Source: Maritimibacter alkaliphilus HTCC2654 (lineage in GTDB: Bacteria; Pseudomonadota; Alphaproteobacteria; Rhodobacterales; Rhodobacteraceae). Taken from it: 64,000 nt of DNA. Made by a program: the position numbers and the translations under genes. Location: contig NZ_AAMT01000013.1 of NCBI RefSeq assembly GCF_000152805.1, positions 42,929 to 106,928 on the forward strand, read 5' to 3'. The notes beneath the pieces were generated by a model. That model was given only the letters and a program-made list of their open reading frames with translations, did no database searches and was not told where the DNA came from. Of this stretch, positions 34,533 through 41,968 are shown piece by piece; the first letter of the stretch is position 1; every line of letters starts with the position of its first letter.

Positions 34533-35609
34533 CTATCGGCACCAGGGTTGAGGGCGTGGGGGACAGCTGGTGCGCCCACATCGGTACGGCACGGCCAGAC
34601 CTTCAGCAATGAGCGTGCTGCCGACGTCCCGACCGTCAACGAACAACGAGCCGCAGAACCGCCCAAAGTTGCACTGATCCGTACCCTCTGTCCCGGGCCG
34701 GCAGGAACAGGCCACGCGCTCAAATTCAATTGATGTCGCAGCCCGGACTAATTGACCTAGACGCGCAGTTGCGCGCTCCCCGACCTCACGCTCGGCAGTG
34801 CAGGCGGGCCTCCATGTCTCAGGCGCGTTAAATCCAACGAGACGCACGTTCGCTGTCAGGCCTCGAACATCAATCGTATCACCGTCAATGATCCGCACAT
34901 CGCTGGCGCGAAGCGACCGGTCCTGTGAGGCGGGTCGCTCTGTTGGCGGCACGACCAGTGACAGGAAATTGCTCGCCATCCAGCCCGTACCAAAGTTGGA
35001 TCGAATTTGTGTCCACTGCCCTTCTTCGCGAAGCTTTTCGACGCGGGTCCCCTCGCTCAAGACCCCCATCACGGCATTCGAAGTAGACGGCCCAGCACGT
35101 TGATTGACACGTGTCCCAGTCACATAGACGTAAGCGGCGTCGGCAGTTTGCGATGAGGGAACGGCTAACGGACTGTAGGGTGTGGATCGCGTGTTCGATG
35201 ATTCAAACAGTGATCCAACCAATGCGAAGAATCCGACAGCGATCACCAACGGCACCATTATTTGGCGTTGAGTCTTGCGCACGGCACGCCGAGGTGCAGT
35301 GATCGCGCGGGTCACGGAGACCGGACGGGGTCTTGCCTTACCGGTTCTAGTACTTCGCTTCGGTGCTGGTTGAGAAGTTCCGTGGTCGGTCGCTGCCCTT
35401 TTCTGTGCCGGATTTTCCCGTTCCAGTTTCAGGACTTTGTGCAGGCTCGCATACTGCGCTTTGCTCAGGCGCGTCTGAGTCCCATACCGATGAAACCGTT
35501 CAGCCATGTTTGTTAGAAAAGACATCTCCCAATCGTTTGCCTGCCCGGATCGCAAGCGCGCATCAATGCGTGTTTGAATCTCTTTGGTGCGTTCCGGAGA
35601 AAAAGGCAT
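34533..35609 (-). CDS. SH3-domain / thermonuclease (SNase-like) fusion
   Basis: 358 residues. Cytoplasmic, basic N-terminus (1-115) including a KTKEIQTRIDARLRSGQ-like helical start, one membrane helix (about 117-137, MVPLVIAVGFFALVGSLF), then a bacterial SH3 domain (about 160-215, VNQRAGPSTSNAVMGVL) and a C-terminal staphylococcal-nuclease-like domain (about 235-350: IIDGDTIDVRG, VRLVGFNAPET, LIAEGLAVPYRC). Family members cut DNA/RNA outside or in the periplasm. Cys-rich loop CSCRPGTEGTDQC is unusual. It ends with CPPRPQPWC typical of plasmid-borne SNases. Confidence 0.85.
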   Translation of the reverse strand: MPFSPERTKEIQTRIDARLRSGQANDWEMSFLTNMAERFHRYGTQTRLSKAQYASLHKVLKLERENPAQKRAATDHGTSQPAPKRSTRTGKARPRPVSVTRAITAPRRAVRKTQRQIMVPLVIAVGFFALVGSLFESSNTRSTPYSPLAVPSSQTADAAYVYVTGTRVNQRAGPSTSNAVMGVLSEGTRVEKLREEGQWTQIRSNFGTGWMASNFLSLVVPPTERPASQDRSLRASDVRIIDGDTIDVRGLTANVRLVGFNAPETWRPACTAEREVGERATARLGQLVRAATSIEFERVACSCRPGTEGTDQCNFGRFCGSLFVDGRDVGSTLIAEGLAVPYRCGRTSCPPRPQPWCR

Positions 35610-35841
35610 CTAGGAAAAACCTGGGCGGGTATTGATTTACGCAACAAATGTCTTCTGCCGCACGGCCACAATAAGCTGTAATTGCATAGAAATACCATCC
35701 AGCCATTCCCGAAACCAGATTGGCCGGATTGCGATCACCAAGCCTGTCGATGCACCGAGCTGGAGTTCACTGCGACACCGCCTATGTTCACACACTTCTG
35801 GGAAAACGATGAAAGGGCCGCCCGAAGGTGACCCTCTCAAC

Positions 35842-36771
35842 TTACATCTCCGCAGTCTTCTTCGCCGGGTCCGCAACCCGCATGACCGTCAGGCCTTTCG
35901 CTTCCGCCTTCTGCCCGAGGTTCAGCGCGACTCCGTTGCCTCCAAAGAGCACAACCCCCGTCGCCGCGAACTTGTCGTCCAGCATCTCATCGTTACACTT
36001 GAACGGTGCCGCCCGCCCGTGTGCGGACCAGCGCGGATCGAAGCGCGCTTGTGCGACCCCGCGTGCCCGGGCCCACCGAGCCGCAATCATCTCCGCCCCA
36101 TGCTTGCCACCCTTGTGGCAGAGGAAGATCTCCTGGTTGCGGTTCTGCCGGATCCGTTCGCGAACCTTGTCGAGCGTGTTGAAGATCACATCGACATCGG
36201 TCCAGTCGGTGGCGCCTGAGACGATCAGGGGCACGCCCTCGACTTTCGACTTCTCAGCAGTCTCGCGGTCGTGCTGCTCCAGGAGCTGCCTTGCCTCGAA
36301 GACAGCACCTGTCTCTTGCGCCCGGACGCTTGCGCGCGACCCGGCTGCCGGGATGAAAGCGTGGCCCGTCTCGATCTCGTAGCATTCCGCCGCCGCCTCG
36401 CTCATCACCTCGATGGCGCTGACGATCTCGCGCAGCTGCAGGAAGCGCGCCTGCGCCTCTTCGAGCGCGGTCTCGGCGATCTCCGATCCGTCGTGGGATT
36501 TTGCCAGCGCGCCGATCTTGTCGGCGGTGCGGTCGATCTCCTTGCCAAGTGCCACCTTGCGCCGCTGCAGTATCGACGCCAACCCATGGGCCAGCGGTTC
36601 GATTTCTGCTTCGAGCCCGGTCCCGCGCAACTGACCAAGCAGAGCCTCGAAGCTCTCGCGGATGACGCGGTCGGTCAGGATGTGATCTTCCGGGATCGGC
36701 AGCTGCGCGTCCTTCTCGGTCAGCCCGAAAAGCTCGATGGTCTCGTAGGTGTTTGCGGTGTCGTAAGCCAT
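35842..36771 (-). CDS. DUF2493 domain protein
   Basis: 309 residues from ATG 36771 (GGAGA 6 nt upstream). The N-terminal two thirds is helical; the C-terminal third (from about residue 185) is the DUF2493/YspA-like Rossmann domain with LIVSGATDWTDVDVI, IFLCHKGGKHGAEMIAARWA and VVLFGGNGVALNL. Related to the SLOG superfamily, which binds nucleotides. Common on Rhodobacterales plasmids; substrate unknown. Confidence 0.82.
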   Translation of the reverse strand: MAYDTANTYETIELFGLTEKDAQLPIPEDHILTDRVIRESFEALLGQLRGTGLEAEIEPLAHGLASILQRRKVALGKEIDRTADKIGALAKSHDGSEIAETALEEAQARFLQLREIVSAIEVMSEAAAECYEIETGHAFIPAAGSRASVRAQETGAVFEARQLLEQHDRETAEKSKVEGVPLIVSGATDWTDVDVIFNTLDKVRERIRQNRNQEIFLCHKGGKHGAEMIAARWARARGVAQARFDPRWSAHGRAAPFKCNDEMLDDKFAATGVVLFGGNGVALNLGQKAEAKGLTVMRVADPAKKTAEM

Positions 36772-37300
36772 GTCTGGTCTCCAGTAGTCGGTTGTGGAGC
36801 CACCACGTGAGTGTGGGGGCATGGCCGAATGTCTGGTTTCCGAATCTGCCCGGGTCAGGGACGGCGCAGCCGCCGGCTTGCCGGGCGCAAGAGTTTTCCG
36901 TGTGCAACACCGGACACATGCGCGCCCTCACGCACAGGACCGCCCCACGCCATAGCCCCGGCCCTCGCCGAAAAGTTTTGCGATCCTTGACGCGGACTGA
37001 TTTGGGGGCCATCCGGAGGATATGCTTCCGCGCTCATGTGTGTGTGTGTTTTGACGGTAGGTTTGCCCGCCCCGAGCAGGCAAACGGCTCGACCGGACGC
37101 GGAAGACGGATGGAGCGGCGGGATCGTTTTGCCCCGCAAAACAGACCAGAGCGCAATCCGGCGGAGCGGCCGGGGAGGGACGTGCTCGCGAGGCGGGCAA
37201 ACCGGGGGCCTGGGTGCGACGCCGCGGTGAGGCCGCATGGCCGAATGCGCGACGGACCGAAGGGCCGTTCATGATCCGCAAACGTCCAAGCGGAGGTCCG
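36772..37300. repeat. Intergenic stretch with direct and inverted repeats
   Basis: 529 bases without a credible gene. It contains a 13-bp direct repeat GCATGGCCGAATG at 36819-36831 and 37235-37247, and an 11-bp inverted repeat GTTTGCCCGCC (37061-37071) / GGCGGGCAAAC (37192-37202), plus a short GT run at 37036-37049. Borders the restriction-modification insert, so it may be an old junction or a regulatory/replication element. Confidence 0.5.
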
Positions 37301-38215
37301 CTATTCAGATTCGATACCTAGCGCACGTCGGATTGCATCCCGATAAACGTTCTCAATTGGCAAGGTCACATTGTTGAATGCTTCCTGCACTTTATAGACG
37401 GTGGTCGAGTGGTTGAGCGTGTTCTTCAGAGGAACCAACGTCTCGTCAGAAGGCTCAGACGAAAAATCATAGTCATAAACGGCAAAGGTGATTGACGCGG
37501 GTTGCAAGGCATATCGAACTAACCCTTCCTGTCCGCCCAAGCGCTCCATGATGCGCCTAAAGACAGGTTCAGGACAAACAAAGAACAATCCATTCTTGCA
37601 CAACTCTTCGCGTTGTAGAATCTGGCCTTTGTATATGAGTTGTGGAAGGATGCGCTTGGCGACATTCTCCCAATTTAACCCGGCGGTTGTTTTTTCAACC
37701 AAGCCATCTTGCTTCAGCGCATCGTAGCCTGGGCGATAGGTCCCCGTCGTATCAATCGTTTGCACCTCAACGGCCACGAACTCGACCAAATCTCCCTCTT
37801 CGCTGATTTTCGCAAGAACCCAATCGACGAAGTAGCCGCCCTTTTTCGATTTTTGTGGCAGGCGAAGTTCGCCCCCCCATCCTTTACCAAAAACGGCGAC
37901 GCAAGCTTCTCGATTATCGATTGAGTAATTTACGGCATCCCGCCCCGCGACCAATTTCAAATTTGGTCCAAAGACTCGATCGGCTATGTCCGATAGTATT
38001 CGGTAGTCATCCGCGTAAAGCCGGATCGGGCAACAGATAACGGGTTCGCTGGTAATGGGCTTAATGGCGCAAACGCCCGACACAACTCCGTCATTGAAAC
38101 TCTTCTGACAGGTTTCTCCACTGATCGGGCAAACTTCAGTATCAGCGGCATGCTTCGCTATGTCGGACCTATCATCCGCACGATACCCAAAGAACTCAAA
38201 TATTGTCGCCGCCAT
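37301..38215 (-). CDS. NotI-like type II restriction endonuclease
   Basis: 304 residues. The N-terminal half has the Cys pattern of the NotI family metal site: VCPISGETCQKSF, SGVCAI and ICCPIRLY. The nuclease core is visible as GGYFVDWVLAKI and EFVAVEVQT, i.e. D...E-x-Q as in the NotI active site. It starts 4 nt after the methyltransferase stop, in one operon, at lower GC than the neighbours. By family it is expected to cut a GC-rich site such as GCGGCCGC, but specificity cannot be read from the sequence. Confidence 0.8.
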   Translation of the reverse strand: MAATIFEFFGYRADDRSDIAKHAADTEVCPISGETCQKSFNDGVVSGVCAIKPITSEPVICCPIRLYADDYRILSDIADRVFGPNLKLVAGRDAVNYSIDNREACVAVFGKGWGGELRLPQKSKKGGYFVDWVLAKISEEGDLVEFVAVEVQTIDTTGTYRPGYDALKQDGLVEKTTAGLNWENVAKRILPQLIYKGQILQREELCKNGLFFVCPEPVFRRIMERLGGQEGLVRYALQPASITFAVYDYDFSSEPSDETLVPLKNTLNHSTTVYKVQEAFNNVTLPIENVYRDAIRRALGIESE

Positions 38216-38219
38216 GCTT

Positions 38220-39431
38220 CTAAGAGACCTTCTTGGCGTGCTTGCGCAGTTCCTCCAAGACGCCTCTAATCGATCGCCCTATTGCTGCAGCCAATAGCGA
38301 TGGGACGGCATTACCGACCTGTTCGTACTGTTCTACTCGAGAACCGACGAAACGGTAGCTATCTGGAAAAGTCTGAATTCGAGCCGCTTCTCTGACGGTA
38401 AAGCACCGATCCTGTTCGTAGTGAAAGTACGCTCCCCAATGTGGATCGCACTTCGTCAGAATTGTAGATGCAAGGCCATCTGGTGCAACTCGACCGTAAC
38501 GCTTGGTGTGATCAGAACGACGCGCGCGCCGCATGCCTCTCGGCAATAGATCTTCCGGGATGTCCGTCCAATTGCCGCCCGGAGGGATGAAGGACATTCG
38601 CTTGATATTTATCTCGCCCAGCCGGGGCGCCTCATGATTAAGCACACCGTCGCTGCCATTGCGCATCGCCACCTGAAAATCGTTTTGAGGTCCGCTACGA
38701 TAGTTCTTGCGCTCTTTGCCGATTTCTCCATTTGCGAGCGCAGGCAGGTCATCAATCGCATCACGAACGCTAACAAAAGAAGGGAGCTCCAAGTTCGTAG
38801 GAAGAGCGACGATGTTTTTACCCTCGAAATTAGAGGTGAAGTTTACCCGGAGAGGTGCGTTACGAACAGGTTCTGGGAAGGCTCGTAAGGGATCGGCTTG
38901 ATCACCTCGAATCCCGATGATGACCGTCCGCCAACGCGTTTGCGGCACACCAAAATGAGGCGCATAGAGAATCTTTACATCGGCGCTGTATCCATGGTGA
39001 CCCAACGCCAAAAGGATCGCCTGCAAGGTGCCTCCTCCCTCGAAGGAAACAAGCCCAGGGACATTCTCAATCAAAACCGCCTTCGGCTCAAACTCATCGA
39101 CAAAACGCAAAAACTCTAGAAAGAGGCTGTTCCGATCATCGTCCGCTGAACGCTTCGGCGCATTGATTGAGAAACCCTGACAAGGCGGACCACCTGCTAC
39201 AAGATCCAATTCACCCTTCTTGAGGCCCAAGCGACGACGAACATCGGAAGCGTCAACTAGTCGGATGTCTCGCGACTCAACGATGGCTTCCGGATGGTTC
39301 AAGGCATACGTTTCAGCGTGGCGCGCAACGATTTCATTGGCATACAATGACTTAAAGCCAGAAACCCGAAGTCCCTCAGACAGCCCACCGGCGCCCGAAA
39401 ATAAATCGATTGATGTGTACTGCTCGCCCAA
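38220..39431 (-). CDS. DNA cytosine-5 methyltransferase
   Basis: 403 residues with all main C5-methyltransferase motifs: I (DLFSGAGGLSEG), IV (GGPPCQGFSINAPK, catalytic Cys), VI (ENVPGLV), VIII (PQTRWRTV) and X (EQVGNAVPSLLA). Intact and full length. It protects host DNA from the NotI-like nuclease encoded directly downstream. AT-richer than the plasmid backbone. Confidence 0.92.
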   Translation of the reverse strand: MGEQYTSIDLFSGAGGLSEGLRVSGFKSLYANEIVARHAETYALNHPEAIVESRDIRLVDASDVRRRLGLKKGELDLVAGGPPCQGFSINAPKRSADDDRNSLFLEFLRFVDEFEPKAVLIENVPGLVSFEGGGTLQAILLALGHHGYSADVKILYAPHFGVPQTRWRTVIIGIRGDQADPLRAFPEPVRNAPLRVNFTSNFEGKNIVALPTNLELPSFVSVRDAIDDLPALANGEIGKERKNYRSGPQNDFQVAMRNGSDGVLNHEAPRLGEINIKRMSFIPPGGNWTDIPEDLLPRGMRRARRSDHTKRYGRVAPDGLASTILTKCDPHWGAYFHYEQDRCFTVREAARIQTFPDSYRFVGSRVEQYEQVGNAVPSLLAAAIGRSIRGVLEELRKHAKKVS

Positions 39432-39742
39432 AAGACCGCTCCTCGTTTTTTTCGAAGCTCTAACACTTCCTTGGATATCATGAAAGAATCTAGAATGTCT
39501 TCACTGTTTGTTCTGTTTCTGATGGCATCGGCATCGCTCAAACTGACGACATCAGCGAAATCTACGAGACTGCCGGAAATCGGCGGCAGGCAATCACCTG
39601 GAACCTCATTTCGTGCACCCATAGCTTCGTGAAGCACTGCTTGGTTCGTCGGCGCAGCCTCTGAGCACAACCAAACAAATGAAGGGGAACCGCGTTACCA
39701 CGGTTCCCCTGCCAATTCAGCTTGTTCCGTCTCAGACGCTGA
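39432..39742. other. Gap upstream of the methyltransferase gene
   Basis: 311 bases. Leftward frames here read into the methyltransferase start but have no good ribosome site; perhaps the remnant of an earlier gene. The right end holds the terminator at 39683-39710. Confidence 0.4.
39683..39710 (-). terminator. Terminator of the DUF736 gene
   Basis: Perfect 10-bp arms AGGGGAACCG and CGGTTCCCCT with an 8-nt loop, 33 nt past the DUF736 stop, followed on the minus strand by a T-rich run (TTCATTTGTTT). Confidence 0.65.
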
Positions 39743-40471
39743 TCACGCAACCAGTGACAGTCCCGCGCCTGCGTCCTGAGGCTGCTCACCGCTGTCGATG
39801 AACGAGATGATCGAGAAGGTCTGGCCACCGCGCTGCTCCTCGTTTTGAACGGCGTTGACGCGCAGGTCGCCATCAGGCGTGTTGATCAGCAGCGACAGGT
39901 AGTCATTGCCAGTGCGGCTGCTTCTCGCCATCCAGGCCGAGCCGACCCGGATCGGCTTGCCGCGGGGCGAGCTGACCTCGATGCGGTAATCGGGGTGGGT
40001 CTCCTCGGATTTGTAACTGTTCTCGATCAGCATGAACTCCAGATCGAACATCATGTTGGCGATGTAGCCGGTGAAGGCGTTGTCGGCGTCCATGGCGGTC
40101 AACTCGCCCGAGATCGAACCGGATTTCATCAGGCCGTTCGAGACCAGTGGGATGATCTCGAACGCGCCGCTCTGGGCCGCGCGCGCCTCTTTCGTCTGCA
40201 CCGCGTTGACCCGGAACGGACCGAGGCCGACATCGATCTGCATCGAGATGTAGGGGTTGCCGCTGGTATTGCCGGTCTCGTTCCAGGCCGTGCCGATGCG
40301 CACCTTGCGGCCTGACTTGTTGACTGCTGTCACGTCATAATCCGGGCTGCGTTCGGACATCTTAGCCCGCGTCTCCAACTGGATGGCGATGTCAAAGCGC
40401 GTCGAGTGGATCATGCCGGTGTACTGAGCGGCTGCAGTCTCGACATTGCGGGTGAGGGTTCCTGCGAACAT
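39743..40471 (-). CDS. Tandem DUF736 protein
   Basis: 242 residues from ATG 40471 (AAGGAAC upstream). Two DUF736-like units: residues about 25-105 (DIAIQLETRAKMSERSPDYD, RKVRIGTAWNET, YISMQIDVG, FRVNAVQ) and about 150-230 (ENSYKSEETHPDYRIEV, KPIRVGSAWM, LSLLINTPDGDLRVNAVQ). DUF736 proteins are normally about 100 residues and single-domain, so this is an internal duplication. Function unknown; frequent on conjugative plasmids of alphaproteobacteria. Confidence 0.85.
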   Translation of the reverse strand: MFAGTLTRNVETAAAQYTGMIHSTRFDIAIQLETRAKMSERSPDYDVTAVNKSGRKVRIGTAWNETGNTSGNPYISMQIDVGLGPFRVNAVQTKEARAAQSGAFEIIPLVSNGLMKSGSISGELTAMDADNAFTGYIANMMFDLEFMLIENSYKSEETHPDYRIEVSSPRGKPIRVGSAWMARSSRTGNDYLSLLINTPDGDLRVNAVQNEEQRGGQTFSIISFIDSGEQPQDAGAGLSLVA

Positions 40472-40596
40472 GGGATAGTTCCTTCTTGGATTGGCCGGTG
40501 CCTGACGTTCTTGCCAGCGCATCCGGGATTGCTTTCACGACCCCTCCTGGGATCACAAACCAGAAAGCTTGCTTTCCTTTCAGCCCCGCCCACGGG

Positions 40597-40899
40597 TCAG
40601 AGCTGCCGTCCGACTGGGAATGCTCCCGCGCCTCCGGGCGCTACACCCCTCCCCTGCCCGTCTGGTCTTGATTGGCTGCCCGGATTTTCCGCGCAGTCCG
40701 CCGATCGCGCGATGAAGAACTCCGCCTCTTTTCCGTTCAACCGGTGCCCTTCCCGGTCGGTCAGACCGATGCAGCTGCCGTTCGGCACATAGATGATCAG
40801 GTACTGACCCAGCCGGTCCTTGTGCACAACGTAGCCGGTATTGGCCCAATGCACGGTCTGGCCGGCATCGACGGCGGCCTTGATGTCTTCGAGAGTCAT
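40597..40899 (-). CDS. Small hypothetical plasmid protein
   Basis: 100 residues, ATG 40899 with GAGGA upstream. The first 70 residues look folded (TLEDIKAAVDAGQTVHWANT, YLIIYVPNGSCIGLTD), the rest is Gly/Ala/Arg-rich and probably disordered. No family assigned. Confidence 0.65.
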   Translation of the reverse strand: MTLEDIKAAVDAGQTVHWANTGYVVHKDRLGQYLIIYVPNGSCIGLTDREGHRLNGKEAEFFIARSADCAENPGSQSRPDGQGRGVAPGGAGAFPVGRQL

Positions 40900-40937
40900 G
40901 CGATCCTCCTCAAGAAGAATGGTGGGGAAACTACGCA

Positions 40938-40965
40938 GGAAGCCCGGTCGTCAAACCGGGCTTCC
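40938..40965. terminator. Hairpin downstream of the DUF6915-like gene
   Basis: Perfect 11-bp arms GGAAGCCCGGT / ACCGGGCTTCC with a 6-nt loop, 34 nt past the stop at 40999. No strong T-run, so it may be a processing or weak termination hairpin. Confidence 0.5.
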
Positions 40966-40998
40966 CTGCAGCATTTGTTTGGCAAACGGCCGAGGCTG

Positions 40999-41460
40999 TC
41001 AGGCACATTGCGTGGCTTGTGTCGCGCGCGCCGCCATCCAATCCTTCAAACCAAGAACCGTTCTGCCAGCGGCGACTTCAGATGCCCAGGCGGCCCTTGG
41101 GTCGCCGCAGGGCTCATCGCCGGAATGCCGGTCGATGTGGCCATTGGCCATCCATGGCTCAGGCTGTATCCGTCGCAGCCAGTCCGCCATGCTCGGGATG
41201 CGGCCCTGGCAGTCTTCACGGATATGCTGCTCGCCGATCCAGCGCACGGGGATGTCGCGGCCCGCACTATTGGTCAGTGTCAGGCCAAAAACCCGTTCGG
41301 CCTCAAACAGGCCTTGCGCATGGTGACGCATGGCGCGGTGCGTGAAGAGCGCGAGGTGCTCTTTCGAGGCGTCAAACCAATCGTGCACAGACTGATAGTC
41401 AGACGGCACCCCGCCGAATTTCCGGGCAGAGCTTTCAGCATGATGAAGCGGATGGGCCAT
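40999..41460 (-). CDS. DUF6915-like hypothetical protein
   Basis: 153 residues from ATG 41460 (GAGGGG upstream), overlapping or touching the stop of the gene before it. The first 100 residues (MAHPLHHAESSARKFGG, YQSVHDWFDASKE, ALFTHRAMRHHAQGLFEAER, IPVRWIGEQHI) match my memory of the DUF6915 family, rich in His. Metal binding is possible. Family name from recollection, unchecked. Confidence 0.7.
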   Translation of the reverse strand: MAHPLHHAESSARKFGGVPSDYQSVHDWFDASKEHLALFTHRAMRHHAQGLFEAERVFGLTLTNSAGRDIPVRWIGEQHIREDCQGRIPSMADWLRRIQPEPWMANGHIDRHSGDEPCGDPRAAWASEVAAGRTVLGLKDWMAARATQATQCA

Positions 41461-41461
41461 C

Positions 41462-41848
41462 TCAAAGCCCCTCGTCATAGCTGTGCGAGCATTCGACATA
41501 GCGGTCCGCGTGATCGAGGATGATGCTGTCTAGTGCTATGTCCCAGGTCAGCGTGCCGTAGCCGCCCTCGTTGTTTTCGAACCCCGGGTGATGGTGATAG
41601 GCGAGCGACCAGGCGAAGTCGCCAACCTCTGTGGCAAGCGCCTCCGGCAGTTGGACCTCTGCAGGCTGCACCGTCACATCCTCGACATTGCCGGAGTCGC
41701 CATAGCCTTCGTATTCGGCAGTGACCTCGCTGATGCCAAGCGCGCGCAACTGCGCGATCAGCTCCGCTCGGGTCGCCTTCAGGTTCGCTTCGCGCTCTGC
41801 GCGCCACTGAGCCGCCATCGCGGCGTAGTCGATCTGGGGATTGGTCAT
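41462..41848 (-). CDS. DUF6878-like hypothetical protein
   Basis: 128 residues, ATG 41848. N-terminal helix (AAMAAQWRAEREANLKATRA) then an alpha/beta part with YEGYGDSGNVEDV and YHHHPGFENNEGGYG, and a conserved DHADRYVECSH end. Common next to strawberry-notch-type genes on plasmids. Family name from recollection, unchecked. It couples to the following gene. Confidence 0.7.
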   Translation of the reverse strand: MTNPQIDYAAMAAQWRAEREANLKATRAELIAQLRALGISEVTAEYEGYGDSGNVEDVTVQPAEVQLPEALATEVGDFAWSLAYHHHPGFENNEGGYGTLTWDIALDSIILDHADRYVECSHSYDEGL

Positions 41849-41968
41849 GAGTCTGTCCTCTTGTCAGAAGTTGGGGGCTGGGCAGCGCATGGGCCTGCCC
41901 GCACCCGGGAAGCGCAGACCGGCCAAACCACGATCCGCGACGCCCGACCCAAAGCCCGCTTTGGCTTT

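Noticed and set aside
37036..37049. GT dinucleotide run
   Set aside because: Only about seven units; likely chance, not a phase-variable tract in a gene.
39299..39670. Leftward frame upstream of and overlapping the methyltransferase start
   Set aside because: No ribosome site, and the last third overlaps the methyltransferase in another frame; at most a gene remnant.
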